Assembly (NCBI RefSeq): GCF_014640075.1
Contig: NZ_BMGG01000007.1
Location: 424,053-488,052, forward strand
DNA: 64,000 nt
Direction of reading: 5' to 3'
Origin: Chelatococcus reniformis
Lineage (GTDB): Bacteria > Pseudomonadota > Alphaproteobacteria > Rhizobiales > Beijerinckiaceae
Shown: positions 8,389-19,088 of the stretch, one piece after another
Layout of the letters: each line of letters begins with the position of its first letter
Position numbering within the stretch: position 1 is the first letter of the stretch
The notes under the pieces: model-generated
Database searches by the model: none
Seen by the model: the letters and a program-made list of their open reading frames with translations, nothing else
Told to the model about the DNA's origin: nothing
Program-made: the position numbers and the translations under genes

Positions 8389-8519
8389 GCCTGGACAGAC
8401 GGAGCGAGGGAGGGGACGGCAGCAACGCCGCCCCTTTCCCCTGAAACTGGAGCGCGCGACATTCAGCTTCGGCGAGCGGCGCTCAGCCATTGTGCGCCAA
8501 CGAAGGAAACGCCTGGCCC

Positions 8520-9506
<987 letters not shown>

Positions 9507-9521
9507 CGACGAGGAGGAGCG

Positions 9522-10472
9522 GTGGCACGCGCCTATGTCACGCTGGATGAGCTGACCCGCCTGCGCCACCGCGCCAAGGGCTTCAGCTTCCTGCCGCGCC
9601 AGCCGGTGCATAGCCTGCTCAACGGCCGCCACGCCTCGCGCCTGCGCGGCCGCGGCCTCGAGTTCGAGGAGTTGCGCCACTATGTCGAGGGCGACGACAC
9701 CCGCGCCATCGACTGGCCGGCGACGGCGCGCCTGGGGTCGGCCTATCTCCGGGTCTTCACCGAGGAGCGTGACCGCCCGGTGCTGCTGCTGGTCGACCAG
9801 CGGCTCTCCATGTTCTTCGGCAGCCGGCTCACTACCAAATCGGTGGCGGCGGCCGAGGCCGCCGCCCTGTCGGCCTGGCGCGTCACCTCGCTCGGCGACC
9901 GCGTGGGCGCCATCGTCTTCTCCGAGAACGGCGTCGACGAAATCCGTCCCCGGGCACGCGCGGGCGCGGTGACGCGGGTGCTCGACACGGTGGTGCGGCA
10001 CAACGGCAAGCTCGCCGCCGCCGATCCGCGCCCGGCCGATCCCGCGCTGCTGAATGAGGCGCTGCACCGGGCCGTGCGGCTCGCCAACCACGACTGGCTG
10101 GTCTGCCTGGTCACCGACACCTTCGGCGCCGACGGCGAAACGGTGCAACTGGTGACCCGGCTCACCGCGCACAACGACGTGCTCACCGTCTTCGTGTTCG
10201 ATCCGCTGGAGACGGAGCTGCCGACGATCGGCGAGACGGCGATGGCCGAGGGCGAGCGGCAGGTCGAGGTGGACACCTCCGCCGCGCGGCTGCGGTCGGC
10301 CTTCGCCGCCGACTTTCGCGATCGCCGCGCCGCCGTCGAGCGCTTCTCGCGCGACCGCGCCATCCCGGTGCTGCCGGTCTCGACGGACCGGCCGGTGCTC
10401 GACCAGATGCGCGAGCTCCTCGGCCGCCGCATCGCGGCGCGCCGCGTTCACGCCGCCGAGGCCCGGTCATGA
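9522..10472 (+). CDS. DUF58-domain protein of the MoxR/Bat operon
   Basis: A 316-residue DUF58 protein starting at GTG 9522 behind GAGGAGGAG. The family signature GRGLEFEELRHYVEGDDTR is followed by AIDWPATARLG and the start of a VWA-like fold (RPVLLLVDQRLSMFF); the MIDAS-like serine position is altered as is usual for DUF58. No membrane segment is evident, so it is likely cytoplasmic and bound to MoxR. Its stop overlaps the next start (ATGA at 10469-10472), showing translational coupling. DUF58 proteins regularly sit between MoxR and VWA genes; their exact role is not established. Confidence 0.9.
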   Translation: MARAYVTLDELTRLRHRAKGFSFLPRQPVHSLLNGRHASRLRGRGLEFEELRHYVEGDDTRAIDWPATARLGSAYLRVFTEERDRPVLLLVDQRLSMFFGSRLTTKSVAAAEAAALSAWRVTSLGDRVGAIVFSENGVDEIRPRARAGAVTRVLDTVVRHNGKLAAADPRPADPALLNEALHRAVRLANHDWLVCLVTDTFGADGETVQLVTRLTAHNDVLTVFVFDPLETELPTIGETAMAEGERQVEVDTSAARLRSAFAADFRDRRAAVERFSRDRAIPVLPVSTDRPVLDQMRELLGRRIAARRVHAAEARS

Positions 10473-10954
10473 GCGGCGATCCCGCCGATCTCTCCCTGCT
10501 GCGCGACATCGCCGTGCCGGCGCCGGTCGCCTATTGGCCGCCGGCGCCGGGCTGGTGGATCCTCGCCGCGGCCCTCACGGCCGTGCTGCTCATCGGCCTT
10601 GCCGCCGCCCTCGCGCGCTACCGCCGCGACGCCTACCGGCGCCAGGCGCTGGCGGAGCTCGATGCCATCGGCCCCGTCACCACGCCGGCGGCGGCGCAGC
10701 GCCTCTCCGCCGTGCTGAAGCGCGCCGCGCTGGTGGCCTACCCGCGCCAGGCGGTCGCGTCGCTCACCGGCTCGGCGTGGCTCGGCTTCCTCGATCGCAC
10801 CGGCGGCACCGACGCCTTCAGCCGTGGCGCGGGGCGGCAACTGACAGCCGCGGCCCTGGGCGCCGGGGCGCCAGCCGACGGCACTGCGCTGGCCCGGGCG
10901 GCCCGACAGTGGCTGGCGCGTCACCGGCCTGCCGAGGGGGGCGAGGGATGCTGA
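10469..10954 (+). CDS. DUF4381-family membrane protein of the Bat operon
   Basis: A 161-residue protein with one N-terminal transmembrane helix (about residues 28-52, GWWILAAALTAVLLIGLAAA) preceded by a short segment with LRDIAVPAPVAYWPPAPG, the hallmark of DUF4381 proteins. A basic stretch (RYRRDAYRRQ) follows the helix, placing the rest in the cytoplasm. The C-terminal part is a small helical domain (VLKRAALVAYPRQAVASLTG). It overlaps its upstream neighbour by 4 bases and its downstream neighbour by 7. It is normally encoded between DUF58 and VWA proteins and is presumed to be part of the same membrane complex. Confidence 0.85.
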   Translation: MSGDPADLSLLRDIAVPAPVAYWPPAPGWWILAAALTAVLLIGLAAALARYRRDAYRRQALAELDAIGPVTTPAAAQRLSAVLKRAALVAYPRQAVASLTGSAWLGFLDRTGGTDAFSRGAGRQLTAAALGAGAPADGTALARAARQWLARHRPAEGGEGC

Positions 10955-11946
10955 CCTTCGCCTATCCGCTCATCGCCCTGCTGCTGCCGCTGCCGCTCCT
11001 GGTCTATTATCTTATGCCGCCCTACGCGCTGCACCGCGCCGCCGTCCGGGTGCCGTTCCTGGCCACGATCGCCAGGCTTTCGGGCGCGTCGCCGCAGGCG
11101 GGCGCCGTCGTGCGCCGCCGCGGCATCTGGCGCACGGGCGTCCTCGTCATGTGCTGGGCCCTGGCGCTGCTGGCGCTGATGCGGCCGCAGCGCATCGAGC
11201 CGCCGGTTCACCACGACCAGCCGGCCCGCGACCTGCTGCTGCTGGTCGACCTGTCCGGCTCCATGGACACCCGGGATTTCACCGATCCGACGGGCGCACG
11301 GACCGACAGGCTCACTGCGGTCAAGCAGGTGCTCGACGACTTCCTGTCCCGCCGGCAGGGCGACCGCATCGGCGTCGTGGTCTTCGGCGATGCGCCCTTC
11401 CTGTTGGCGCCGTTCACGGCCGATCTCGACCTCGCCCGCCGCCTGCTCGGGGAGATGCAGGTCGGCATCGCCGGTCCGCGCACGGCGCTGGGCGACGCCA
11501 TCGGCCTCGGCGTCAACCTGTTCGCGGCCTCGACGGTGCCGGCCAAGACCATGATCGCGCTGACCGATGGCAACGACACCGCCAGTGCCGTGCCGCCGGC
11601 CGAAGCGGCGCGGGTCGCCAAGGACAACGGCATCGTTGTCCACACGGTCGCCATCGGCGATCCGGCCGCCGTGGGCGAGGACAAGCTCGACGAATCGGCG
11701 CTGCGCGATGTTGCCGCGGTGACGGGCGGCGGCTTCTACCGTGCCCTCGACCGAGCGCAACTCGCCGAGATCTATAACCGGCTGGATGCGGCGGAGCCGC
11801 GCAAGATCGACACGGTGTCGTTCTCGCCGCGCACCGAGCTCTACTGGTGGCCGCTGGCGGCGCTGACCGGGCTGTCGATGCTGGCCCAGGTGCTGGCGCA
11901 CGCGCGCCGCTGGCGCCGCCGCCGGGTGGGGCCGGTGACGGCATGA
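10948..11946 (+). CDS. VWA-domain membrane protein (BatA-like)
   Basis: A 332-residue protein with two N-terminal transmembrane segments (about 5-22 and 62-80), a cytoplasmic or periplasmic von Willebrand A domain and a C-terminal transmembrane helix (WWPLAALTGLSMLAQVLA). The metal-ion-dependent adhesion site is complete: DLSGSMDTRD at 101-110 (Asp101, Ser103, Ser105), with the later LTDGNDTASA loop supplying the second Asp. The start is ATG 10948 (GAGGG upstream), overlapping the previous gene by 7 bases. BatA-type proteins pair with MoxR and are proposed to sense or assemble envelope targets. Its C-terminal ATGA overlap with the next VWA gene indicates strict co-expression. Confidence 0.92.
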   Translation: MLTFAYPLIALLLPLPLLVYYLMPPYALHRAAVRVPFLATIARLSGASPQAGAVVRRRGIWRTGVLVMCWALALLALMRPQRIEPPVHHDQPARDLLLLVDLSGSMDTRDFTDPTGARTDRLTAVKQVLDDFLSRRQGDRIGVVVFGDAPFLLAPFTADLDLARRLLGEMQVGIAGPRTALGDAIGLGVNLFAASTVPAKTMIALTDGNDTASAVPPAEAARVAKDNGIVVHTVAIGDPAAVGEDKLDESALRDVAAVTGGGFYRALDRAQLAEIYNRLDAAEPRKIDTVSFSPRTELYWWPLAALTGLSMLAQVLAHARRWRRRRVGPVTA

Positions 11947-12866
11947 ACGACCTGCTGGCCCATCTGCATCTGCTGCGGCCGTGGTGGCTCCTGCTGCTGG
12001 TGCCGGCGCTCGTGCTGTGGTGGATCGAGCGACGGGCGAGCGACAGCACGGCGGCCTGGGCCAAGGTGATGGATGCCGACCTCCTGGCGGTGCTGCGCAG
12101 CGGCGGCGAGCGCCGCTCCGCCTTCGCCCGGGCCGACGTGCTGCTGGCCGGCTGGATCCTGGGCATCGTCGCCATCGCAGGGCCGACGTGGCGCGAGCTG
12201 CCGCAGCCGTTCGCGGCGCCATCGCCGCCGGCCATGGTCGTGCTCAAGGTGGCATCCTCGATGTTGACGCCGGATCTTTCGCCGACTCGGCTCGACCGCG
12301 CCCGCCAGAAGCTTGCCGATCTCATGGCAGCGCGCCCGGGCGCTGCGACCGGGCTCGTGGCCTACGGCGGCTCGGCCCACCTGGTGCTGCCGCCCACGCC
12401 CGACAAGGACGTCGTGGCCACCATGGCCGGGGCGCTGTCGCCGCAGATCATGCCGGTGAGCGGCGACGCGCTCGCCAAGGCGGTCGCCCTGGCCAGCGAC
12501 GTGCTGCGCCGGGGCCAGCAGGGCGGCGCCGTCCTCATCGTGACCGACACGGTGGCGCCGGACCAGGTCGCTGAGCTGGCCGGCGCCGCCGCGGGCGTGC
12601 CCACCGTGATCTTCGCCGTGGTGCCGCCGGCGAACGCCGACAGGGACACGGCACTGGCCGCCGCGGCGCGGGCGCTCTCCGCTCCCATCGTCGAGACCAC
12701 TCCGGACGAGGCCGACGTGGCGAGGATGGTGCGGCGCCTCGCTGCGGCCCCGCAGGCGCCGGCCCCGGGCGAGGCCGCGCGCTGGCAGGAGGCCGGCTAC
12801 TGGCTGACTCCCATCATCGCGCTGATCGCGCTCGGCTGGTTCCGGCGCGGCTGGGTATTGGGGTGA
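11943..12866 (+). CDS. VWA-like membrane protein (BatB-like) with degenerate MIDAS
   Basis: A 307-residue protein sharing the BatB layout: N-terminal helix (WWLLLLVPALVLWWIE), a second helix (VLLAGWILGIVAIAG), a VWA-like domain and a C-terminal helix near WLTPIIALIALGWF. Where BatB proteins have DLSPSM, this one reads MVVLKVASSMLTPDLSPTRL, so the first metal-ligand Asp is replaced by Lys. The second site (VTDTVAPDQ) keeps an Asp. It therefore may not bind metal as BatA does. Start and stop overlap both neighbours (ATGA and GTGA). It may act as a structural partner of the intact VWA protein encoded just upstream. Confidence 0.85.
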   Translation: MNDLLAHLHLLRPWWLLLLVPALVLWWIERRASDSTAAWAKVMDADLLAVLRSGGERRSAFARADVLLAGWILGIVAIAGPTWRELPQPFAAPSPPAMVVLKVASSMLTPDLSPTRLDRARQKLADLMAARPGAATGLVAYGGSAHLVLPPTPDKDVVATMAGALSPQIMPVSGDALAKAVALASDVLRRGQQGGAVLIVTDTVAPDQVAELAGAAAGVPTVIFAVVPPANADRDTALAAAARALSAPIVETTPDEADVARMVRRLAAAPQAPAPGEAARWQEAGYWLTPIIALIALGWFRRGWVLG

Positions 12867-13528
12867 GCCGCGCCATGATCGCATCCGTGAGATCGCTGGC
12901 GTCCAGACATCCGCTGATGGTAGTGGCGGGGCTGACCGTCGCGGCGCTGGCGCTGGGCGCCTGGCGCCTGGGCCTGAAGGACCTCTGGGCCGGCCCCGAC
13001 CAGCGCGGCCGGTGGCTGTTCGAGCGGCAACGCTACGACGAGGCAGCGGCGGCCTTTCAGGACCCAATGTGGCGCGGCGTGGCGTTGATGCGAGCCGGGG
13101 ACTTCAAGCAGGCGGCGCAGGTGCTGGGCGGCATCGATACCGGGCTGGCCGCCTACGACCAGGGCAACGCCCTGGTGATGCTGGGGAAATACGACGAGGC
13201 GGTGGCCCGCTACGACCGCGCCCTGGCGCTGCGCCCGGGATGGGCGGATGCCGCCGCCAACCGGGCCCTTGCCCAGGCGCGGGCCGAGCGGCTCAAGGCG
13301 CCGGGGGCCGATGCCGGCGATCAGCGCGAGGGCGCCGATCAGATCGTCTATGACAAGGACAAGAAAGACGAAGGCGGCCAGGATACCGAGACCGCCGGCG
13401 AGGCCATGAGCGACGCCGCCGTGCGGGCGCTGTGGCTCAAGCGGGTGCAGACGCGGCCGGCCGATTTCCTGCGGGCTCGCTTCGCGTATCAGCTGCAGGT
13501 GGCGCCGCCGGCGGGGGTCGGGCCGTGA
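12863..13528 (+). CDS. TPR protein (BatC-like)
   Basis: A 221-residue protein beginning at GTG 12863 in a GTGA overlap (an ATG at 12875 is also possible). It has an N-terminal membrane anchor (PLMVVAGLTVAALALGAW), then tetratricopeptide-like repeats: RQRYDEAAAAFQDPMWRGVA, AGDFKQAAQVLGG and GKYDEAVARYDRALALRPGW. An acidic/lysine-rich linker (DKDKKDEGGQDTETAGE) precedes a C-terminal helix with LWLKRVQTRPADFLRARFAY, a segment typical of BatC-type proteins. It probably scaffolds the Bat complex at the membrane. Confidence 0.87.
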   Translation: MSRAMIASVRSLASRHPLMVVAGLTVAALALGAWRLGLKDLWAGPDQRGRWLFERQRYDEAAAAFQDPMWRGVALMRAGDFKQAAQVLGGIDTGLAAYDQGNALVMLGKYDEAVARYDRALALRPGWADAAANRALAQARAERLKAPGADAGDQREGADQIVYDKDKKDEGGQDTETAGEAMSDAAVRALWLKRVQTRPADFLRARFAYQLQVAPPAGVGP

Positions 13529-14850
13529 GAATGCTGTGGCTCTGCCTGCTGACGCTGTGGCTGGCGGCGCCCGTCCAGGCCCAGCCCGCCACCGGCGCGT
13601 CGCCACAGCCGCCCATCCTGGTGCGCACGTCGGTCGCACCGGCCCAGGGCGCCGTGGTCGGGCAGCGTATCGCGCTCTATGTCGACGTGCTGTTTCGCGG
13701 CGAGATGCCGAGGCCGCCGCGGGTGACCGTGCCGGAGCTGCCCGGCGCCCAGATCATCCGCTTCGAGTCGCAGGCGACGACGATCAACGACACGATCGCG
13801 GGCACCGCCTACATCGGGCAGCGTTTCGAATTCGCCGTCTATGCACGCCACGGCGGCTCCTTCACGGTGCCGCCGGCGACCGTGACGGTGCTCGACCGCG
13901 ACGGCAACGAGACGTCCACCGTCCATGGCGAGGCCGTCACCGTCGCGGTCGCCGTGCCGCCCGGCGTCGATGTGTCCAAGCCGGTGATCGCCTCGAACCG
14001 CGTCGAACTCGACGAGAGCTGGGCGCCCAGTCCCACGACCGCCTTCAGGGCCGGCGACGCGATCGTCCGCACCATCACGCGCACGGCGGCCGACGTGCCG
14101 GGCCTTGCCATGCGCGACCTCGGCTTTGCCGCGCCGCCGGGCGTGCGCGTCTACGTCGACACCCCCGTCAGCCGGGACGAGGTCGCCCGCGGCGTCGTCA
14201 CCGGGCGGCGCACCGATAAGGTCACCTACGTCTTCGAGCAGGAGGGCCGGTATGCCCTCCCGGAGGTCGCGCAGCCATGGTGGGACCTCGGCGCAGGGAC
14301 GCTGCGCCAGGCGAGCGGGGCCGGCGTAGCCGTTGCCGTGACGGCCGCGCCGTCGGGGAGCGGGCTCGGGCAATCGGTTGGAGGCGGAGCGTGGCAGTTG
14401 ATGGCCGCCGTGGTCGCTGGCGCTGCTACAATCGTAGCTCTGCTCGTCTGGGCCCTGCCGCGTCTTGACGCGTGGCGGGCGCGGCGCCGGCAACGCTGGG
14501 AGGCGTCCGAAGCCAAGGCCTTCCGCGACCTCATGGCAGCCTGCCGGGGCGATGATGCGACAGGGCTCTATGGCGCGCTCGCGACGTGGCGGAGGCGTCT
14601 GCCGGCCGAGGCCGCCTCGCGCCTCGCGCCGCTGGCGGAGCCGCTGGAGCAGGCCTTGTTCGGATCGCCGCGGGGCATGTGGTCGCCGCCGCAGGCCAAG
14701 CGGCTCGGCGACGCGGCCCAGGCGGCACGCACGGCGCTGTTGGTTCCCGATCGACAAGCGGTGGCGGCTCTGCCGCCGCTCAATCCGGGCGCGGCTGTCG
14801 GCGCGCGGGCGCCGCTACAGCAGGTTCTGAACCGCGCGGGCGATCGGTAG
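13525..14850 (+). CDS. BatD-family protein
   Basis: A 441-residue protein with a signal peptide (MLWLCLLTLWLAAPVQAQ). A large periplasmic region of beta-sandwich domains starts with VRTSVAPAQGAVVGQRIALY and includes GQRFEFAVYARHGGSFTVPP, the oxygen-tolerance/BatD pattern. A transmembrane helix lies around 290-312 (LMAAVVAGAATIVALLVWAL) with a basic cytoplasmic tail. GTG 13525 overlaps the previous stop; an ATG two codons on is equally possible. It ends the operon. Its last 36 bases overlap, tail to tail, the 3' end of the acetate kinase gene on the other strand. BatD proteins are thought to complete an envelope-stress complex with BatA to BatC. Confidence 0.88.
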   Translation: MRMLWLCLLTLWLAAPVQAQPATGASPQPPILVRTSVAPAQGAVVGQRIALYVDVLFRGEMPRPPRVTVPELPGAQIIRFESQATTINDTIAGTAYIGQRFEFAVYARHGGSFTVPPATVTVLDRDGNETSTVHGEAVTVAVAVPPGVDVSKPVIASNRVELDESWAPSPTTAFRAGDAIVRTITRTAADVPGLAMRDLGFAAPPGVRVYVDTPVSRDEVARGVVTGRRTDKVTYVFEQEGRYALPEVAQPWWDLGAGTLRQASGAGVAVAVTAAPSGSGLGQSVGGGAWQLMAAVVAGAATIVALLVWALPRLDAWRARRRQRWEASEAKAFRDLMAACRGDDATGLYGALATWRRRLPAEAASRLAPLAEPLEQALFGSPRGMWSPPQAKRLGDAAQAARTALLVPDRQAVAALPPLNPGAAVGARAPLQQVLNRAGDR

Positions 14851-15978
14851 CTCCTCGTTGGCAGGGATGACCAGCACGTCCACCGCGGAGCCGTCGCGGC
14901 TGATGCGCTGGGCATTGTGCCGGTTGCGCTCGCCGTCGAAGTCGATGCCGGCCCACGCGAGCGCCGAGGCGATGGCGGCGCGCACGCCCGGCGCGTGCTC
15001 GCCGATTCCCGCGGTGAAGACCAGCACGTCGAGGCCGCCCAGCGCCGCCATCAGCGAGCCGGCCTCGCGCACCGCGCGGTAGGCGAACAGCTCGAGTGCC
15101 TCCTCGGCGCAAGCATCGCCGCTTTCAGTCAGCACGCGCACGTCGTCGCTCAGCCCGGAGACGCCGAGCAGCCCGGACTGCTTGTTGAGCAGTTCGGCGA
15201 CCGCTGCGGGGGCCATGCCGCGCTCCTGGATCAGGTACAGGACGAGGCCCGGATCGATGGCGCCGGAGCGCGTGCCCATCATCAGCCCGTCGAGCGCCGT
15301 AAAACCCATGGTCGTGGCGACACTGCGGCGCTCGCGCATGGCGCACAGGCTGGCGCCATGGCCCAGATGCGCAACGATGACGCGGCCCTCGCACCGCCGC
15401 CCAATCAAATCGGGCAGCGTCTCGGCGATGTGCTGGTAGGAGAGGCCGTGAAAGCCGTAGCGCAGCACTCCTTCGTCGGCGAAGGACCGGGGCAGCGGCA
15501 GCAGTTGCGCCAGGCGCGGCTGGGTGCGGTGGAAGGCGGTGTCGAAGCAGGCCACTTGCGGCAGGCCGGGCCAGGCCTGCGCGACGGCGCGCAGCGCCGC
15601 CAGGTTGTGGGGCTGGTGCGCCGGTGCCAGCGGGGTGAGCGCCGCGAGTTGCGCCAGGATGGCGTCGTCGACGAGCACGGGGGCGGTGAAGCGAGGGCCG
15701 CCGTGCACCACCCGGTGCCCCGCCGCCCGCAGGCTCAGGCCGGGTTCCTCCCGAATGCGCTTCAGGATCCAGGCGATCGCCGCCTGGTGGTCGGCGTGGT
15801 GCGAGAGCGAGCGGGGAGCGCCGAAGATCGCGCCGTCCGGTCCGCTGACATCGAGGCCGGTTTCGCCGCCGATGCCCCGCACGTTGCCACGGGTGAGCGG
15901 CTCGAGCGTGTCGGCGTCGTACAGCGCGAACTTCATGCTCGATGAGCCGGCGTTCAGAACCAGGATGGCGTTGCTCAC
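14815..15978 (-). CDS. ackA: acetate kinase
   Basis: A 387-residue acetate kinase, close to the family length of about 400. It starts with [15 protein letters not shown] (the ATP/phosphate-binding NAGSSS block), has [61 protein letters not shown] and [14 protein letters not shown]; together these are diagnostic. The start codon is GTG (15976-15978) behind GGAG. It interconverts acetyl phosphate plus ADP with acetate plus ATP in the cytoplasm. It is divergent from the phosphoketolase gene, which makes acetyl phosphate directly, so the pair needs no phosphotransacetylase to yield ATP; no pta is visible here. Its 3' end overlaps the batD-like gene by 36 bases. Confidence 0.95.
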   Translation of the reverse strand: MSNAILVLNAGSSSMKFALYDADTLEPLTRGNVRGIGGETGLDVSGPDGAIFGAPRSLSHHADHQAAIAWILKRIREEPGLSLRAAGHRVVHGGPRFTAPVLVDDAILAQLAALTPLAPAHQPHNLAALRAVAQAWPGLPQVACFDTAFHRTQPRLAQLLPLPRSFADEGVLRYGFHGLSYQHIAETLPDLIGRRCEGRVIVAHLGHGASLCAMRERRSVATTMGFTALDGLMMGTRSGAIDPGLVLYLIQERGMAPAAVAELLNKQSGLLGVSGLSDDVRVLTESGDACAEEALELFAYRAVREAGSLMAALGGLDVLVFTAGIGEHAPGVRAAIASALAWAGIDFDGERNRHNAQRISRDGSAVDVLVIPANEELPIARAVQNLL

Positions 15979-16358
15979 GTCGGATGCTCCGGTCGCGCGG
16001 GGGCGGGGATCAAATCAACTTGGCAGTTTGCGTCGTTTGCCCTGACGGAGGCGGACATGTGCGGCCGCCCCCAATTCGACAATGCGAACCGGCCCGTTAT
16101 GCTCCCCGTCGGCTGCGATCGGCCGAACGGGAGGCGCCCAGCGTCCGATGGTGCGGGCACTGCGCAGATCGCATGGACCGACGCGCGGCCGCCGATCGAG
16201 GTCAACACGTGAAGGTGCCGTTTGTATTGCCCTTCGGCCGATGCGGTGCCGTCGGCCGGCGCCCTTCATCGGTTCGTCGTGGCTTCCAGGCCAGATTTGT
16301 TCCGCTGGGAAGCCGCATCCCATCACTGGTTCGCAGACGACAGCAAGGAGAACGATCA
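15979..16358. promoter_or_regulatory. divergent intergenic region between ackA and the phosphoketolase gene
   Basis: This 380-base gap must hold the promoters of both genes. I see an AAGGAG ribosome-binding site before the phosphoketolase start and GGAG before ackA, but no confident -35/-10 pair or operator. Confidence 0.4.
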
Positions 16359-18767
16359 ATGAGTGAACGCGCCAACGTGAACCCTGTCGATCAGAGCGGC
16401 GCGGCCGGCGCCGTGGACGGCGACTTCGCGCTGCTGGATGCCTATTGGCGGGCGGCCAACTATCTCTCCGTCGGGCAGATCTATCTGCTGGCCAACCCGC
16501 TGCTGCGCGAGCCGCTGGCGCCCGAGCATATCAAGCCACGCCTGCTCGGCCACTGGGGCACGACGCCGGGGCTCAACTTCATCTACGCCCACCTCAACCG
16601 GGTGATCCGTGCCCGCGACCTCGATGTGATCTACATCTGCGGGCCGGGGCACGGCGGGCCCGGCATGGTGGCCAACGCCTATCTGGAGGGCACCTACACC
16701 GAGGTCTATCCGACCATCACGGAAGACGTCGACGGCCTCCAGCGGCTGTTCCGCCAGTTCTCCTTCCCCGGCGGCATTCCGAGCCACGCGGCGCCGGAGA
16801 CGCCCGGCTCCATCCATGAGGGCGGCGAGCTCGGCTATTCGCTGGCCCATGCCTTCGGCGCCGCCTTCGACAACCCGGACCTGGTGGTGGCGTGCGTGGT
16901 CGGCGACGGCGAGGCCGAGACCGGACCGCTCGCCGCGTCCTGGCACTCCAACACCTTCCTCAACCCGGTCCACGACGGCGCCGTGCTGCCGATCCTGCAC
17001 CTCAACGGCTACAAGATCGCCAACCCGACCGTGTTCGGGCGCATGAGCGACAAGGACCTGATCCACCTGTTCAAGGGCTACGGTTACGAGCCGCTGATCG
17101 TCTCCGGCTCCGAGCCCGGCCCGATGCACCGGCAGATGGCTGCCACGCTCGACCAGGCGCTCGACCGCATCCACGCCATCCAGCAGGAGGCGCGGGCCGG
17201 CGCCGCGACGGGCAACGCCATGCCGCGCTGGCCGATGATCATCCTGCGCAGCCCCAAAGGCTGGACCGGCCCCAAGGAGGTCGACGGCAAGCGCGTGGAG
17301 GGCTTCTGGCGGGCGCACCAGGTGCCGATCGACAAGGCGAAGGAGAACCCGGCGCACCGGGCGCTGTTGGAAAGCTGGATGCGCGGCTATGAGCCGGAGG
17401 CGCTGTTCGACGACCATGGGCGCCTGCGGGCCGAACTGCGGGGGCAGGCGCCGCAGGGCGCGCGGCGCATGAGCGCCAATCCGCACGCCAATGGCGGCCT
17501 CAAGCGGCGCCGGCTCACGCTGCCGCCGATCGATGGCTACGCGGTCGGGCTGGAGCGCCCGGGCGGCGGCAGCGTCGAGGCCACCCGCGTCATGGGCACT
17601 TATCTGCGCGATGTCATGCGCCTCAATGCGGATGCCCGGAATTTCCGCCTGTTCGGCCCCGACGAGACCGCCTCGAACCGCCTCGACGCGGTATTCGAGG
17701 TGACGGACCGGGTGTGGATGGAGGAGATCGAGCCCTATGACGTCCACCTCGCCCGCGACGGGCGCGTGGTGGAGATCCTCTCCGAGCACCTCTGCCAGGG
17801 CTGGCTGGAAGGCTATCTGCTCACCGGCCGGCATGGCCTGTTCTCGTGCTACGAAGCCTTCGTGCACATCGTCGATGCGATGTTCAACCAGCACGCCAAG
17901 TGGCTGAAGATCGCGCGCGGCCTGCCGTGGCGGGCGCCGATCGCCTCGCTCAACTACCTCCTGACCTCGCACGTCTGGCGCCAGGACCACAACGGCTTCA
18001 CCCACCAGGACCCCGGCTTCGTCGACCACGTGGTCAACAAGAAGGCGGACGTCGTGCGGGTTTACCTGCCGCCGGATGCCAACACGCTGCTGTGGGTCAC
18101 CGAGCACTGCCTCAATACCTACGACCGCATCAATGTGATCGTCGCCGGCAAGCAACCGTCGCCGCAGTGGCTCTCCATGGAGGAAGCCAAGCGCCACTGC
18201 GAGGCGGGCCTCGGCATCTGGGGCTTCGCCAGCAACGATGACGACGGCCGCGAGCCCGACGTCGTGCTCGCCTGCGCCGGCGACGTGCCGACGCTGGAGA
18301 CGGTGGCGGCGGCCGACCTGCTGCGCCAGCAGCTGCCGTCGTTGCGCGTGCGCGTGGTCAACGTCGTCGACCTCATGACCCTGCAATCCAAGGATGATCA
18401 CCCGCACGGGCTGACCGACGCGGAATTCGACGGCATCTTCACCACCGACAAGCCGGTGATCTTCGCCTACCACGGCTATCCGCATCTCATTCACCGGCTG
18501 ACCTACTCGCGGACCAACCACGGCAACTTCCATGTGCACGGCTACCAGGAGGAGGGGACGACGACGACGCCCTTCGACATGGTGGTGCTCAACCGGCTCG
18601 ACCGCTTTCATCTCGCCATCGCCGCCATCGAGCGGGTCGCGGGGGCCAACGCGGCCGCCGGCCACGTCAAGCAACGCTTCCGCGACAAGCTGATCGAGCA
18701 CCGCGCCTACGTATGCGAGCACGGCGAGGATATGCCCGAGATCCGCAACTGGGGCGGCTGGACCTAG
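16359..18767 (+). CDS. xfp: xylulose-5-phosphate/fructose-6-phosphate phosphoketolase
   Basis: An 802-residue thiamine-diphosphate enzyme, the normal length for Xfp. ATG 16359 follows AAGGAG; the frame is open further upstream but unlike the family. Conserved blocks are [48 protein letters not shown], the cofactor-binding [76 protein letters not shown], and AYHGYP near the C terminus. It cleaves xylulose-5-P (and usually fructose-6-P) with phosphate to acetyl-P plus glyceraldehyde-3-P or erythrose-4-P. With the divergent acetate kinase it forms a short ATP-yielding or C2-sparing shunt. The TAG stop is the first three bases of a downstream repeat. Confidence 0.96.
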   Translation: MSERANVNPVDQSGAAGAVDGDFALLDAYWRAANYLSVGQIYLLANPLLREPLAPEHIKPRLLGHWGTTPGLNFIYAHLNRVIRARDLDVIYICGPGHGGPGMVANAYLEGTYTEVYPTITEDVDGLQRLFRQFSFPGGIPSHAAPETPGSIHEGGELGYSLAHAFGAAFDNPDLVVACVVGDGEAETGPLAASWHSNTFLNPVHDGAVLPILHLNGYKIANPTVFGRMSDKDLIHLFKGYGYEPLIVSGSEPGPMHRQMAATLDQALDRIHAIQQEARAGAATGNAMPRWPMIILRSPKGWTGPKEVDGKRVEGFWRAHQVPIDKAKENPAHRALLESWMRGYEPEALFDDHGRLRAELRGQAPQGARRMSANPHANGGLKRRRLTLPPIDGYAVGLERPGGGSVEATRVMGTYLRDVMRLNADARNFRLFGPDETASNRLDAVFEVTDRVWMEEIEPYDVHLARDGRVVEILSEHLCQGWLEGYLLTGRHGLFSCYEAFVHIVDAMFNQHAKWLKIARGLPWRAPIASLNYLLTSHVWRQDHNGFTHQDPGFVDHVVNKKADVVRVYLPPDANTLLWVTEHCLNTYDRINVIVAGKQPSPQWLSMEEAKRHCEAGLGIWGFASNDDDGREPDVVLACAGDVPTLETVAAADLLRQQLPSLRVRVVNVVDLMTLQSKDDHPHGLTDAEFDGIFTTDKPVIFAYHGYPHLIHRLTYSRTNHGNFHVHGYQEEGTTTTPFDMVVLNRLDRFHLAIAAIERVAGANAAAGHVKQRFRDKLIEHRAYVCEHGEDMPEIRNWGGWT

Positions 18768-18868
18768 AGCGTTTTCGAGCGAAGTGGACGCCGGTTCGCG
18801 TGAAGAAAACGCGACAAATCAAATAGATAGAGCATTTCGGCGATTCGAAGAAACGCGGAAATGCTATA
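18765..18868. repeat. 104-bp palindromic intergenic repeat, module B copy 1
   Basis: Starts TAGAGCGTTTTCGAGCG, continues through GGACGCCGGTTCGCGTGAAG and ACAAATCAAATAGATAGAGC, and ends in a hairpin TAGAGCATTTC...GAAATGCTATA. It is in reverse orientation to copies at 47325-47427 and 49866-49968. Its first three bases are the stop codon of the phosphoketolase gene. Confidence 0.9.
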
Positions 18869-18929
18869 GGCGGTCTGCGCAGAAGCACGAGAGAGACAGA
18901 TGCCCGGCCAGGCCCGCATGTCCAAGGAG

Positions 18930-19020
18930 ATGGATAGCCGGGTCAAGCCCGGCTATGACGTTGAGGTTCGAGGGTTGTCGCGTCCCACCTCGTCATGGCC
19001 GGGCTTGACCCGGCCATCCA
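18930..19020. repeat. inverted pair of GTCATGGCCGGGCTTGACCC hairpin repeats
   Basis: Two copies of a 30-base hairpin unit, ATGGATAGCCGGGTCAAGCC at 18930 and its inverse CGTCATGGCCGGGCTTGACC at 18991, face each other across about 30 bases. Related units occur at 50103-50136 and as a second inverted pair at 60411-60527. The whole gap 18768-19088 is filled by repeats; no gene is seen. Confidence 0.8.
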
Positions 19021-19088
19021 TCCGCCTGGGAAGACGGCGCGGCGCGACGGACCAGCCTGTCCAAAGTTCAGCGCACGGCCCTTGGCGC

